Positions 14,722-26,000 of a DNA stretch of 64,000 nt are shown one piece after another. Below the pieces are notes generated by a model, which was not told the DNA's origin, did no database searches, and saw only the letters and a list, made by a program, of their open reading frames with translations. The stretch comes from Paroceanicella profunda (lineage in GTDB: Bacteria; Pseudomonadota; Alphaproteobacteria; Rhodobacterales; Rhodobacteraceae), in assembly GCF_005887635.2 (NCBI RefSeq), contig NZ_CP040818.1, positions 1,642,501 through 1,706,500 of the forward strand, written 5' to 3'. Position numbers and translations under genes: made by a program. The first letter of the stretch is position 1; the number at the start of each line of letters is the position of its first letter.

Positions 14722-15516
14722 TCAGCCGGCCCGAAGGCCGAAGCGCGCGGCGGCGGTCCGGAGTGACAGGTGCGGCGCCAGGGTCGTCCGTGCGCGCTCC
14801 ATCTCCTCCCACAGGCCGACGTCCGGCAATGAGGGGATCGTCACCGTTTCGCCGAGGTCGAAGCCCGCAAGGGCCGCATCGACCAGCTCCGCCGCCTCCA
14901 TCAACATCTCCGGGTCGATCGCGTTCAGGCTGATGCCCGCGCGATCGAAGATCTCGGTGCGGGTGAGCCCGGGCAGCACGGCTTGCAGCCTGACATTGCA
15001 GGCGCTCAGGTCTGCGGCCAGCGCCTGGGTCATCCCGAGGACGAAGGCCTTGCTGGCGACATAGCTCGCGTTGAAGTGCTCGGGCATCAGCGCGACGGCT
15101 GACGAGATGTTGATGATCGCGCCGTTCCGGCGGGTCGCGAAGGTCTGGGCCGCGGCGGCGGTGAGATCATGGAGCGCGACCACATTCAGGTCCACCAGTT
15201 CCGAGAGGTCCGCCAGCTCCGAGCCCAGGAACGACCCCCGCGGGGCGACACCGGCGGAGTTGACCAGCATCGTCACGCCGCCGCCGTTCATCAGGTGCCG
15301 GGTCACCCCGGCTATGCCTTCGGCCGTGCGCAGGTCGGCGGGCTGCGTTTCGACGCGCACCCCGTGGTCGCCGGAAATGCGGGCGGCAAGGCCGGACAGG
15401 CGCTCGGCATTCCGGGCCACGAGGAGCAGGTCATACCCCCGCTGCGCCAGGCGATCCGCATAGATCGCTCCGATGCCGGAGGATGCGCCGGTGACGAGAG
15501 CCGTGCCCATGGTCAT
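14722..15516 (-). CDS. Short-chain dehydrogenase/reductase
   Basis: The 264-residue classical SDR has the cofactor motif TGASSGIG near the N-terminus, LVNSAG, the catalytic Ser in ISSAVALM and the YxxxK pair in SYVASKAF. The Arg after the second strand (LLVARNAERL) favours NADP(H). ATG 15516 has a strong AAGGAGA six bases upstream, better than the longer frame start at 15570. It is a cytoplasmic oxidoreductase acting on an unknown alcohol or ketone. It lies 166 bases downstream of an exported hydrolase on the same strand and may be co-transcribed with it. Confidence 0.88.
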   Translation of the reverse strand: MTMGTALVTGASSGIGAIYADRLAQRGYDLLLVARNAERLSGLAARISGDHGVRVETQPADLRTAEGIAGVTRHLMNGGGVTMLVNSAGVAPRGSFLGSELADLSELVDLNVVALHDLTAAAAQTFATRRNGAIINISSAVALMPEHFNASYVASKAFVLGMTQALAADLSACNVRLQAVLPGLTRTEIFDRAGISLNAIDPEMLMEAAELVDAALAGFDLGETVTIPSLPDVGLWEEMERARTTLAPHLSLRTAAARFGLRAG

Positions 15517-15682
15517 GTCTTTCTCCTTCTCGCGCCGGTTCGCCGGAGGCGGGATCCTGTCGCGCGGCATGGTTGTCGCCGGGGGAGGGCGCCCGGCGCG
15601 CGCGAGGCGCCCGGTCCGGCGCTGGCGGTGCCGGACGGGCCGGGGGCGCCGGGCGCGGCCCTTCCCGCCCGGGCCGAGGGTC

Positions 15683-16654
15683 TCAGCCCTGCACGAAGGC
15701 CAGGAGGTCCGCGTTGATCACGTCGGCATTGGTCGTGCACATGCCGTGGCCGAACCCCTCGTAGGTTCTGAGCTCGCCCCGCTTCAGCAGCTTCGCGGAC
15801 AGCGGCGCCGAGGCCGCGTAGGGCACGATCTGGTCGTCATCGCCATGCATGACCAGCACCGGCACGTCGATCGCCTTCAGGTCCTCGGTGAAGTCGGTTT
15901 CCGAAAACGCCTTGATGCAGTCGTAATGGGCCTTCGTGCCGCCCATCATGCCCTGCCGCCACCAGTTCCGGATGACGCCCTGGCTGATCTCCGCGCCCGG
16001 ACGGTTGTAGCCGTAGAACGGCCCGGAGGGCACATCGAGAAAGAACTGCGCCCGGTTCGCCGCATGTGCGGCGCGAAACCCGTCGAACACCTCGCGCGGC
16101 AGGCCGCCGGGGTTCGCATCGGTCTTGAGCATGAGGGGAGGCACCGCGCCGATGAGCACGGCCTTCGCCACGCGCCCGGGTTTCGCGCGCGCCACGTAGC
16201 GCGCCACCTCGCCGCCGCCGGTGGAATGGCCGATGTGCACGGCGCCCTTCAGGTCCAGCGCGTCGGTGAGCGCGGCGACATCGGCGGCGTAGGTGTCCAT
16301 CTCGTTGCCGGTGTCGGTCTGCGAGGAGCGGCCGTGGCCCCTGCGGTCGTGCGCGATGACGCGAAAGCCCTTGTTGAGGAAGAACATCATCTGCGTGTCC
16401 CAGTCATCCGCCGTGAGCGGCCAACCATGGTGGAACACCAGCGCCTGCGCGTCGCGGGGGCCCCAGTCCTTGTAGAAGATCTCGGTGCCGTCGGCGGTGG
16501 TGAGATAGCCCATGTCGATGAACTCCTGCTGGGTCTCGGTTTGTGAAAGGCTGCCGCGCGGAACCGTCAGCAGGACGCAGGCGGACGCTCCCATCAGCAT
16601 CGCTTCGCGCCGGGTGACAGGGCGGATCGTGGGGCCGGTCGACATCATGTGCAT
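15683..16654 (-). CDS. Exported alpha/beta hydrolase (non-haem chloroperoxidase-like)
   Basis: The 323-residue protein begins with an export signal ([18 protein letters not shown]), Tat-like with two Arg, then a full alpha/beta-hydrolase domain. The oxyanion hole is HHGWPLT, the nucleophile is Ser in GHSTGGG, the acid is Asp in DDDQIVP and the base is His in GFGHGM. The cap and length match the non-haem chloroperoxidase/esterase group. The annotated halogenation is a side activity of such enzymes; an esterase or lactonase role is more likely. It follows the metallo-beta-lactamase-fold gene by 17 bases, so the two exported hydrolases form an operon. Confidence 0.87.
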   Translation of the reverse strand: MHMMSTGPTIRPVTRREAMLMGASACVLLTVPRGSLSQTETQQEFIDMGYLTTADGTEIFYKDWGPRDAQALVFHHGWPLTADDWDTQMMFFLNKGFRVIAHDRRGHGRSSQTDTGNEMDTYAADVAALTDALDLKGAVHIGHSTGGGEVARYVARAKPGRVAKAVLIGAVPPLMLKTDANPGGLPREVFDGFRAAHAANRAQFFLDVPSGPFYGYNRPGAEISQGVIRNWWRQGMMGGTKAHYDCIKAFSETDFTEDLKAIDVPVLVMHGDDDQIVPYAASAPLSAKLLKRGELRTYEGFGHGMCTTNADVINADLLAFVQG

Positions 16655-16671
16655 CCTTGCTCCGCGCAGGG

Positions 16672-17613
16672 TCAGGCGGGGACGAAGCGATAGGCGGACT
16701 TCCAGCGGTCGATGAACCCGGGCCCCGGATGGCTCCAGTGATAGCCGAGCACCTGAAGTCGCTCCGTGGCCGCCCGGTCCAGCAGGCGCTTGCGGGTTGC
16801 GAGCGCAAGCTCGGCATCGGTGTCGAAGCCGAACCGCCAGCCGGGGTTCTCGAGGAAAATGATGTCGCTGGTGCAGGCATCGCCGACGATCAGCAGCGGC
16901 TCGGGGCCGTCCAGTTCGACCGAGACGTGGCCGGGCGTATGCCCCGGGGTCGCGGTGATGCGCATGCCGGGCAGGATTTCATCCCCCGGAAGGAGGCGGG
17001 TCAGGCGGTCTTCCACGGCGAAGAGATCGCGCTGCGCGCCAAGGGCAAAGTCGTGCAGGGCCGGGGCCCTGCGGGAGGCGAAGTTGCGATCCGTCCAGAA
17101 ATCCCACTCGTCGCGCGCGATGTAGTACTGCGCGTTGGGAAACAGGAGCTGGCCGTCAGCCAGGGTCGTCCCGCCGGAATGGTCCGGATGGGCATGGGTG
17201 AAGACAACCTTGGTGATCGCCTCCCGCATCACCCCGGCTGCCGCCAGGTTCTGCGCCAGCCGGCCGGCGCTGCTCTGGAAATACCCCCCCGCGCCAGTGT
17301 CGATCAGCACGAGATCGTCTCCGGCGCGGATCAGGGGCACGTTTGCCGCGACCGGGGCCGACACGGCGTTGCCCTTCAGCCGCGTGAGCAGTGCCTGCCG
17401 CGCCTCTTCGTCCGCATCCGGCATCAGGATGTCGCCGGTCAGGGTCAGGTAGCCGTCGCTGAAGACGCGGACACTGAACCGGCCGTGCGTGACATGCGGG
17501 GCGGCATCGGCCGCGAAGGCTCCCCGGGGCAGGGCAAAGGGAAGGGTTGCAGCCAGTCCGGCGAGCATGTCGCGCCGGGTGAGGAGGGAAAGGGTTTCGT
17601 GTCGCGTGGTCAT
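16672..17613 (-). CDS. Exported metallo-beta-lactamase-fold hydrolase with Tat signal
   Basis: The 313-residue protein starts with a twin-arginine signal ([18 protein letters not shown]) ending near Ala-34. The MBL domain has the HxHxDH zinc motif in [10 protein letters not shown], a distal His in GHTPGH, Asp in IVGDACTSD and a C-terminal His in [11 protein letters not shown]. The family covers lactonases, sulfatases and related hydrolases; the substrate is not shown. GGAGG lies six bases before the ATG. It is followed by the alpha/beta hydrolase and sits just downstream of a large regulator on the same strand, which may control both. Confidence 0.88.
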   Translation of the reverse strand: MTTRHETLSLLTRRDMLAGLAATLPFALPRGAFAADAAPHVTHGRFSVRVFSDGYLTLTGDILMPDADEEARQALLTRLKGNAVSAPVAANVPLIRAGDDLVLIDTGAGGYFQSSAGRLAQNLAAAGVMREAITKVVFTHAHPDHSGGTTLADGQLLFPNAQYYIARDEWDFWTDRNFASRRAPALHDFALGAQRDLFAVEDRLTRLLPGDEILPGMRITATPGHTPGHVSVELDGPEPLLIVGDACTSDIIFLENPGWRFGFDTDAELALATRKRLLDRAATERLQVLGYHWSHPGPGFIDRWKSAYRFVPA

Positions 17614-17732
17614 CGGTGCCTCCGTCCGCTCTCGTGGCGGTACGCGGAAACCATGCTGCCGATGAGGGCCTGGGGCGAGTTAAGCGTCGCAAAATCGTGC
17701 AAATCCACGCTGCGCCCTGCGGCGACGGAGGG

Positions 17733-20390
17733 TCAGTCCGCCGGGTCGATGAGCTGCGCCAGGTCGGCTCTCGCCCGCCGTTCCCAGGCCAGCGCGCCGT
17801 CTGCCGTCGCGGCGTCGATCGCGGAGCGCAGCAGCTCGGCGCAGCGGGCCCGCGCGTCGGTGCGCCCTCCGGCCAGCAGAACCCGGCTCCTGACCCGCAG
17901 GAGCTCCGCAAGGCACCACCGTTCCCCGGAGGCCGCGCAGGATGCCTGGGCTTCGTCCAGCTCCCGCAGCGCCTCGGGCCCGCGACCCAGCGCGCAAAGT
18001 GCCTGCGCCTGCACGGACCTGAAGTAGGTGTGAAACAGGGTGGACCCGGCGGTGTCCAGCGCCGCGACGCTGCGGCTCATCAGCTCGAGACAGCGGGCGG
18101 GCTCTTCGCGATGCAGGTGCAGCACGGCCTCGAAACAGTCCGCGTAATGCTCCCAGACGGTCAGGGCCAGACCGCGGGCCTGCCGGCGAAGCTGCGCGAT
18201 GAGCTGCTCCGACAGCTCGAGCCGGCCCGACAGAAGCGCCACGAGGCAGGCCGCCTCCGCGAGGTAGTTGGCCAGCGACAGGTCATGCCCCGCGTCCGAG
18301 GCGCGGCGGATCGTGTCGTCCAGCAGGTCCAGCGCCGCGCTCTCCTCGCCCATGATCCAGAGGTTCCGGGTAACCATCACCTGGGCGGACACGCGTTGGT
18401 CGAACTGAAAGCGGATCGCCGAGGCGGGGGAGGCAAGGGCGGCATAGCCCGTCAGCATCCTGCGGAGGTGATCCTGCGATTCCGTGAAGCGGCCGAGCCA
18501 GTGCAGCGTCGCTCCCACCAGCCGCAGGCCGACGACCTGGTTCACCGGGTCGGGCGAGGTTTCGGCGCGCGCGCGAAAATCTTCCGCCAACCGCAGGGCC
18601 TGCAGGGGCCGGGAACGGTTGACCGCATCGACCCAGAGCGCCCAGAGCGCGCGCAGCTGGTAGTCCACGTCCCCCAGCTCCTTCGCGAGCGAAAGCGCGG
18701 TGTGCGCGGCCGTCACATCCTCCTCCGGGCGACAGGCCGAGCGCATTTGCGGCCAGACACGCGTGGCGTGAAGCTGCATGCGGCTCCGCTCGTCCAGCCC
18801 CGGATGATCGTCGAGAAAGGCCGTGCCCCAGCAGACATGCGTGAGGCATTCGTGGAGCAGCGACAGGCTGAGGAACAGCGGAACGGAGGCCACCGTGAGG
18901 GCAACCCCGCGCGCGGGATCCAGCGTCCTGCACCAGGCGAGGGCGATGCGCAGGTTCGGCAGCAGCTCCGCAAGATGAGGCGCGTTCCCCGCGAAGGGCC
19001 GGACCGCTTCGGCGGCTTCAAGCGCCCCGATCAGGAACTCCGTCAGCCCCCGCATGGCGACATCGAAGCGCCCCGCATCCGCGAGCTTCTCGGCGCCGTA
19101 GTGACGCGTCATCTCGAGCAGGCGATAGCGGGTCCGCGCCGTCTGCCTGTCCGCGACGAGGAGGGACTTGGAGACCAGCTCGTGCAGCACGTCATCGGAC
19201 AGGTCGCTGAGCACGCCGCACGCCGTGGCGAAGGAGAACCAGCCCCGCAGAACGGAGAGGTGCTGCAACGCCCTCTGCTGTTCGGCGGTGAGGGCGTCAT
19301 AGCTCCAGTCCAGCGTTGCCCGGAGCGTGCGGTGCCGGGGCACGGCGGCCCGCCGGCCGTGCGTCAGCAGGCGAAACCCCTCCGTCAGCGAGGCGGACAG
19401 CTCACCCAGGCTCACCGATTCCAGGCGTGCGGCGGCAAGTTCGATGGCCAGCGGGATACCGTCGAGCCTCTGGCAGATCTCGGCGACAAGCCGCGCGCGC
19501 TCCCCGCTCAGGTCCATGTCCCCGACCTGGGCCGCGGCCCGCTCCGCGAAAAGCTGCATCGCCGAGGTGGGCGCGACGGTTTCCGGAGCGATGTCGGGCG
19601 GCGGCAGGTCGAGCGGCGGAAGGCGGAACAGGCGTTCTGTGGCAACACGCAGCGGCTCGCGGCTGGTGGCGATGATGGTCAGGAGCGGCACCCGCTCGCG
19701 CAGCATTTCCACCAGTGCGGCCACGTCGTCGACGACATGCTCGCAACTGTCGAGGACAAGGATGCTGTCCTGCCCGGTCAGCGCGGCGACAAGGGTCTCG
19801 AGGTTGTCCGGATCGTTCGACGGCAGGCCGAGTGCCGTCGCCAGGCTCGATCTGAGCAGCGTGCCGGAACTCAGTTCGGCAAAGTCGATCCAGAGCACCC
19901 GTGAGCGTGCCTCCAGGGCGGCGATCACGGCCCTGACGACGGTCGTCTTTCCGATGCCGCCCGGCCCGACCACCGTGACCATCCTGCCCGGGATCAGCCC
20001 GGCGATTGCCGCGATCGCGTCGCGCCGGCCGATAATGCCGTCGGCGGAGCCCGGCGCCGGCCCGGGCGGGGGCAGAGTCGCGGGCCGGACCGCGCCGACG
20101 AAGCGATACCCCCGCCCGGGGCTGTTGACGATGTATCCGGGCTGGCCGCGGGTCTCGCCGAGCGCCTTGCGGATGGCCGACACATGAACACGCAAGTTCG
20201 ACTGGTCCACGAATGTCGCAGGCCAGGCGTGGGCAAGTATCTCCTCGTTGCTGCAGAGCTTTCCGGGGCTGCGCAGCAGAAGCGACAGAATGTCGGTGGC
20301 CCGGCTGCCCAACGGAACGGCGCTGCCATCCCTGGTCAGGGCCTGGCTGACCGGGTTGAAGGTGAACGGTCCGAAGCGATATTCGTCCAA
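17733..20390 (-). CDS. Winged-helix regulator with STAND/AAA ATPase and TPR-like region
   Basis: The protein (885 residues from TTG 20390; the frame is open to an ATG at 20525) starts with an OmpR/PhoB-type winged helix (YRFGPFTFNPVSQALTRDG, SNLRVHVSAIRKALGE, GYRFVG). A NACHT/NB-ARC-like ATPase follows with Walker A GPGGIGKTTVV and Walker B ILVLDSCEHV. The long helical C-terminus looks like TPR repeats. This is the layout of ligand-gated ATPase transcription factors of the AfsR/MalT kind without an HTH at the C-terminus. TTG 20390 is preferred because the winged helix then starts at residue 2, although the start is uncertain. It probably controls the downstream hydrolase genes or the divergent outer-membrane gene. 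Confidence 0.82.
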   Translation of the reverse strand: MDEYRFGPFTFNPVSQALTRDGSAVPLGSRATDILSLLLRSPGKLCSNEEILAHAWPATFVDQSNLRVHVSAIRKALGETRGQPGYIVNSPGRGYRFVGAVRPATLPPPGPAPGSADGIIGRRDAIAAIAGLIPGRMVTVVGPGGIGKTTVVRAVIAALEARSRVLWIDFAELSSGTLLRSSLATALGLPSNDPDNLETLVAALTGQDSILVLDSCEHVVDDVAALVEMLRERVPLLTIIATSREPLRVATERLFRLPPLDLPPPDIAPETVAPTSAMQLFAERAAAQVGDMDLSGERARLVAEICQRLDGIPLAIELAAARLESVSLGELSASLTEGFRLLTHGRRAAVPRHRTLRATLDWSYDALTAEQQRALQHLSVLRGWFSFATACGVLSDLSDDVLHELVSKSLLVADRQTARTRYRLLEMTRHYGAEKLADAGRFDVAMRGLTEFLIGALEAAEAVRPFAGNAPHLAELLPNLRIALAWCRTLDPARGVALTVASVPLFLSLSLLHECLTHVCWGTAFLDDHPGLDERSRMQLHATRVWPQMRSACRPEEDVTAAHTALSLAKELGDVDYQLRALWALWVDAVNRSRPLQALRLAEDFRARAETSPDPVNQVVGLRLVGATLHWLGRFTESQDHLRRMLTGYAALASPASAIRFQFDQRVSAQVMVTRNLWIMGEESAALDLLDDTIRRASDAGHDLSLANYLAEAACLVALLSGRLELSEQLIAQLRRQARGLALTVWEHYADCFEAVLHLHREEPARCLELMSRSVAALDTAGSTLFHTYFRSVQAQALCALGRGPEALRELDEAQASCAASGERWCLAELLRVRSRVLLAGGRTDARARCAELLRSAIDAATADGALAWERRARADLAQLIDPAD

Positions 20391-20525
20391 TTCCGTCCCT
20401 GGCGCTCTCCGCGCTGCGATCGCTCCCGATCCCGGGTCACACCCCTGAACGCGTTCTGAACCGGTGACCCGGTTCCATGGCAATCCGCGAAACCGGGATC
20501 CTCTCGCAGCGCGATTCGCAGTCAT

Positions 20526-21555
20526 GGCAAGTTCTGTTCCGCGGAAATTCTGCCATCATTGCCGGCATCTGGCCAGAATTCCGGGACGTCGACCGCGCCC
20601 CTGGGCGCCTGCTGCGCCGAAAGCACCGGCATCGGAGGTGGAAGTCCCGTCCTGGTCCTCCCGGCCGGAGGCGGGTGTCGCACGCCGCCGGTCCGGCCCA
20701 CCCGCCGCCGCGGGAGGTTGGGCGCGCGGGCATCTCCGCCGGGCATCGGGATGAGCGGGCGCTTCCGGCCGCAGCTTCCGCACCGGATGAGGCGGGCCGA
20801 AACCGGCAACCCGGCGCATGCCCGCGCCGCCGATCCTGCCGCGCCGGCGGGTGCTTCCGGGGCGCGACGGGGTGTTGCGGCCGGTCTCCATGGCGCCGGA
20901 ATCGGGGCCCCGGCGCGCGACGCGGGGTGCGCAGTGTCGGCGGTCCGCCTGCGTTCCGTCCGCCCGTTCGTCTTGACTTCAGAAGGTAGTCTTTCGGGAT
21001 TTTTCCGGAATCCGGAAGAATACATCCGAAGGAATATCGAAGTGATTTGCGAAATTGCGGGATATTTCTGGGATCAGGTGGCCCCGCGTGGTAATTTCAC
21101 CTCAGAGAAATCTGCATGGTCCGGGCGGGGCGCGCGATGTCTGCGCTCCGAACATTCGGAGGGGCGAAGCACTGTGCTGTCGGGAGTGTCCGGCCCCGCG
21201 CGGGCGATCTGATCTGTGAGGACCCGTGGCTGAAACCGCTCACGCAGGAGGGCCGGCTGCAGAACCTCATCGCTCCCTCGGGCCGGAGCCCTGTTGGCAC
21301 CCGCGCCATGCGCGCCGTGGCGTGGGCGGTTGCGGCCGGTCCCCGGCGCCCACGAGAGCGGGTCCCGGCCGGCCCGCAGGCAGCCGGGATCCCGGCTCGC
21401 GCCCGGAGGCTGTCCACGCCGACCCCGCGCCGCGGGACATCGCCCGGCCCTGGGCCGCGCCCCGCGGGGGCGCCTGCACGATCCGGGCGCGCGGCATCCG
21501 GTCTTCCCGGCTGCCCCGCCTGACGCATCCCCTCCAGACCTCACGAGGCCCTGAC
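20526..21555. other. Long intergenic region, AT-rich core, no supported gene
   Basis: About 1 kb separates the divergent regulator and outer-membrane protein genes. Several frames are open because of base composition, but none has a family signature or normal amino-acid make-up. Bases 20970-21110 are distinctly AT-rich, contain a TTGACT box (20972-20977) and palindromes, and look like a control region. Confidence 0.55.
21003..21017. promoter_or_regulatory. Perfect 15-bp palindrome, operator candidate
   Basis: TTCCGGA-A-TCCGGAA is a perfect inverted repeat with 7-bp arms inside the AT-rich core of the divergent region. A second near-perfect palindrome, CTCCGAACATTCGGAG, lies at 21146-21161. 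Both are candidate regulator sites. Confidence 0.4.
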
Positions 21556-22356
21556 ATGACCCTCTCTCACGCAGACACCCGCCGCCCGTGGTCGCCCCTC
21601 GCCCTCGCGGCCACGCTCCTGCTCGCGCCGGCGCTGCCCGCCGTGGCACAGGACAATGCCGCGCAGGCGAACAACCCGCTGGCAGACACCACGGCGCTCA
21701 ATTTCCAGAACCAGTACACAGGCGATCTCACCGGAACGGACGACGACGCGAACCAGTTCTACCTGCGCTATGCCCGGCCGTTCGACGCCCTCGGCGGAAA
21801 CTGGCTGATGCGCGCCACCCTGCCGGTGAACAGCTTTCCCGACGGCACCGGCGGCACGGAGACCGGCCTGGGCGATTTCAACATCTTCGCGGCCTACCTG
21901 TTCGACACCGGCAACCCGGCGGTGAGCTTCGGCTTCGGCCCGCAGCTCACCCTCCCCACGGCGTCGGACGATGCGCTGGGCTCGGAGAAATGGTCGCTCG
22001 GCTTCGCCAACGTGCTGTTCAACGCCTCCAGCCCGGTGTTCCAGTGGGGCTACCTGCTCACCTGGCAGGCCAGCATCGCGGGCGAGGACGACCGGGCCGA
22101 CGTGAACCTCGGCGCCTTCCAGCCGTTCGGGTTCTACCAGCTGGGAGCGGGATGGTACCTGCGCTCGGCAGCGGTCTGGACCTATGATTTCGAGACCGAC
22201 GCCTACGCCATTCCCATCGGTCTCGGCGCCGGCAAGGTAATCAGGCTCGAGAACGCGGTGATGAACGTTTTCGTGGAGCCGCAGTACACCGTGGCGCACA
22301 AGGGTGTCGGCCAGCCGGAATGGGGCGTGTTCGGCGGCGTGAACTTCCAGTTCTGA
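21556..22356 (+). CDS. Outer-membrane beta-barrel protein, transporter-like
   Basis: The 266-residue protein has a signal peptide (ALAATLLLAPALPAVAQ, cleavage near Ala-33). Alternating amphipathic strands follow (MRATLPVNSFPDG, VSFGFGPQLTLP, WYLRSAAVWTYDF), and the C-terminus is NFQF with the terminal Phe of outer-membrane barrels. This layout is seen in the so-called neuromedin U/phenol meta-pathway outer-membrane protein group, whose transport role is unproven. The ATG at 21556 has GAGG seven bases upstream. It is divergent from the large STAND regulator across a 1-kb control region. It appears to be monocistronic. Confidence 0.78.
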   Translation: MTLSHADTRRPWSPLALAATLLLAPALPAVAQDNAAQANNPLADTTALNFQNQYTGDLTGTDDDANQFYLRYARPFDALGGNWLMRATLPVNSFPDGTGGTETGLGDFNIFAAYLFDTGNPAVSFGFGPQLTLPTASDDALGSEKWSLGFANVLFNASSPVFQWGYLLTWQASIAGEDDRADVNLGAFQPFGFYQLGAGWYLRSAAVWTYDFETDAYAIPIGLGAGKVIRLENAVMNVFVEPQYTVAHKGVGQPEWGVFGGVNFQF

Positions 22357-23027
22357 CCGCGCCCCCGCACGCGGAGGGGCCACAGTTCTGTCAGCGGGCC
22401 GCGCCCCCCGCCGGGGCCGCACCTCAATTCCCGCGCGCCATTGCGTCACGCACCGGTGTCGCCCGCCTCACGCCGGCGGAGCGACAGGCCGCGGTGGCGC
22501 GGTCTCTGGCGCTGCTCCCGGCGGGGCCCCGGCGGCAGGGATGTCCGTCTCCACGAGCAGGGCCGCGCACCGGACGGCCGGTACCGAGGGCGGTGCGGAT
22601 GCGGGGGCGAGGGCGTGGCCGATCGGTGCGCTGCGCGGCACCGGGCCGGGGCTTCGGCCGGGCGCCGCGTTGCGCGGTCGGGGCCTGGGGGAGAGGGCTT
22701 CGGCAGGCCTGACCGGACCGCTGAAGACGCAGAAGGCTGCGGCGGGGCCGGGCACCGGGGAGGCGCAGAACGGTCCTGTCCGCGTCAGAGGCCGTCTCGC
22801 TCCCGGGGCAGCAGGCACCGTGGCCCCGCACCGGAGGCCGCCATGCCCTGCTCGTCTGCGCAGGGCATGGGGCGGAAGCCCCCCGCGCCACGGGCGCTCC
22901 GCGCGGTTGCGCGAGGGGCGCGGCTTCCGGGTGCGGGGCCTGGTCACGCGCCTGGTCACAGGGCAAGGGCGCCGCGATTGCGTGTCGTGCGGGCCGCCGG
23001 CGGGGAGTGTCCCGCCGGCGGCGTGGG
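22357..23027. other. Intergenic, no supported gene
   Basis: About 670 bases of extremely GC-rich sequence lie between the outer-membrane protein and autotransporter 3' ends. Open frames occur in several registers, but their composition (Arg, Pro, Gly, Ala) and lack of signatures argue against coding. No terminator with a T-run was seen. Confidence 0.5.
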
Positions 23028-26000
23028 TCAGAACCTCCAGTTCAGGCGCAGGGAGCCTGCGTGGCCGGTGTAGCCGTTGCCGAAGGCGCCGTCGTAGCGG
23101 ACACCGACATTGAGCTGCTCCGCGGCGAACAGCTCGACGCCCGCGCTCACCCGGCCGGAGGCTTTCGACAGCGCCACGTCGCTCGCGAAGCTGCCCGCGC
23201 CGGCCGCGGCCCCGGTGAAGCGGGCCGTGGCGCCATAGGTGTCGGCGCTCGAGAGGCTGAGGCCCGCCGTTGCCCAGGCCACCATCGTGGTGCTTTCCCC
23301 CAGCGCGAAGCGGTGGGCGAGCGAGAGCGAGGGCGTGGCGCGCAGCGCGGTCTCGTCGCTGTCGTCCACCGTGAGGCCCAGCTCGCCCGCGCCCCGCTCT
23401 GAGTAGCCCTCCGCGGCGGCGTAGATCACGTCCACGTCGAGCGCCGGGGTCACCATCGTCCGGCCGACGGCGAAGCCGTAGGCCGCGCGCGCCCGCAGGC
23501 CGAGGGACCAGCTGGTGTAGTCGGCCAGCGCGCTGCGGGTGCCGTCGGGCATGCTCACCTTGCGCTCCAGGTCGTGCCAGCCGAAGCTGCCGCTCGCCGC
23601 CAGCGACACGGCGAAATCGCCGTAGGCCCTGGTGGCGGAGGCGCCGATGGTGAAGGTGTCGCCATCGGTGTCGGCGGAGGTGAGGTCGCCGTCGAACTGC
23701 GAGTGCTCGTAGCCGATGGCGATGCCGGCGGTGGTGTCGGGGCCCACCGGCGCCTGGAAGCCCAGCGTGGTGGTGAAGAGCGCGGCGTCATAGCCGATGG
23801 CGCCGGACTGGCTGTCCTGGCTGAGCGACCGGCCGGAGCTCTCCGCGATCACGCAGCCCTCGCCCGCCCCGGTGCCCGAGGCGCGCTCCCAGGGGGTCTG
23901 CCCGCAGCCCAGCAGGGTGTCGAAGCGGCTCTGGGACAGCTCGATATTGGCCGCGGCCGCGGCGAGCGAGGCGCCGGGCGAGAGCTCGGTGAGGAAGCGC
24001 CCGAAGGAGCTCTCGTCCGCGGTCACCGCCGTGTCCAGCAGGCCGAAGGTCTGGCCGTAGGTGGCGTCGGAAGCCTCGAAGATGCCCTCGAGGTAGGCGC
24101 CGAGGCTGAGCTGCTGGGCCGTCAGGCCGAAGCGCGCCTGGTCGAACTCCGCCGTCGCCGGCCCCACCGAGAGCGTGCCGCCGACATAGGACTGGGCGTA
24201 GGTGAACAGCTCCGAGCGCACGGTGTCGAACTGCCCCGTGGAGGTGCCGGCCACCGAAAGCACGTCGACAGTCGTGCCCTTGAGCACCGTGCGCGGCGCG
24301 ATGGTGAGCGCGCCGCCGAAGGAGGCGTCCCCCCCGATGATCAGCGCGTCGCCGCGCAGGCCGAGGAAGTCCACCGCCGCCACGGTTTCGCCGGCGCCGG
24401 TCTGGGTGAAGTCCCCGGCGATGGCGAGGCTGTCGATGCTGTTGCGGCTGCCGATTTCCAGCGTGCCCGCGTTCACCACGTCCGCGTCGTAGCGCGTGGC
24501 GCCGGTGAGCAGGCCGCCCCTGGCATTGGTGAGGGTGAGCGCCGCGGTATGTCCGGAGACTGCCCCGGCACCGGCTCCTGCACCCGCTCCGGCACCCGCT
24601 CCGGCTCCGGCACCGGAGGCGGCCCCGGCCCCGGAAGCGGCGCCGGGGGTCGCCCGGGCGAGGGCGGTGACCGCCGTCGCGGGGGCCACGGCGTCGCCCA
24701 GGCTGTCGCCCAGGTCGAGGAAGGTGTTGCCGTTGGCATATGCGCCCACGACGTCGCCGTGGATGTGGCCCGCGTTCGTCACGGAGAGGGCGGAGTTCGC
24801 GTCCGAGGATTCGCCGAGGTAGTAGACCGCCGCGGCCGCACTGTCGGTGGTGCCGATGTAGCCGCCGGCGGCCACGCTGAGCGTGTTCTGCGCGTTGCCG
24901 CCGTGCAGCAGCACGCCGTAGCCCTGCGCGCCCGTGCCGCCGGTCACGCTGCCGGCCACGCTCACGACGAGCTTCTGGCTGGCGGCCGGGTTCGGCAGCA
25001 GATCCCCCAGGCTCTGGGCGAAGATGCCCACGGAGTTGCGCCCGGTGGCCGAGATCGTGGTGCCGGCCGCGCTGCTCACGGTGACCGTGCCGGCGGCGTT
25101 CAACTCGCCGTCGGAATTCCTGATGGTGGAGGTCTTGCCGGCGAAGTTCACCCCGGTGCCGAGGCCGCCGAGCCCGCCGCCCCCGGCGATGGACTGGGCG
25201 ATCACGCCGTAGGCGCCGTCTCCGCTGGTGGACAGGTTGTCCTGCACGTTCACGGTCACCGCGCCGCTGCTGCCGTCGGCGAAGTTGCCGCCATAGGTGG
25301 TGTCGGTGTCGAACACGTCCAGGGTGATGCCGTCGGCGAAGGAGATGTCGCCGCCGATGCCGCCGCCGCCGCCGATGGATTGCGCCACGATGCCGTGCGC
25401 GCCGGTGCCCGTGGTGGAGAGCGCGCCGTTGTTGGCCTGCAGCGTGACGCTCACGTCGCCCGCATCGGCCGAGATGGTTCCGTACGCGCCGAGGGTGAGC
25501 GCGCCCAGCGTGCCGCCGCCGGTGGAGAGCACGCCGCCGCCGTTGGAAATCGACTGCGCGAGGATGCCGATCGCCCGGTCACCCCGGGTGCCCGACACGC
25601 CGTTGAAGCCCATGGCTACGGTCACGTCGCCCGAAGCGCCGCCGAAGCCGTCATCGGTGGAGCTGCCCAGCCGGGCGTCGCCGCCAGCGGTGGTGAGCCG
25701 CGCCACGCCGCCGCCCCCCCCGATGGATTGCGCCACGATGGCGTGCGCGTCGTCGCCCTGGGTGGTCATGGCGATGTAGTTGGCCACCTGCACCGTGCTG
25801 CCGGTGCTGCCATTGGAATTCTCCGGTGAGCCGGTGCCCATCTGCACCCGGGCGCTGGCGCCGGCCGTGGCATCGGAGACGAGACCGCCGCCGCCGCCGA
25901 TGGACTGGGCGAGCAGCGCGTAGGCGCCGTCGCCGGAGGTGTAGACGTTCGCGCCGCCCTCGTTGCCGCTGAGCGTCACGCTCACGCCCTGGCCGCGCAG

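Noticed and set aside
20559..21212. A 217-codon plus-strand ORF in the gap before the outer-membrane protein
   Set aside because: No family pattern, odd composition, and it runs through the AT-rich control segment.
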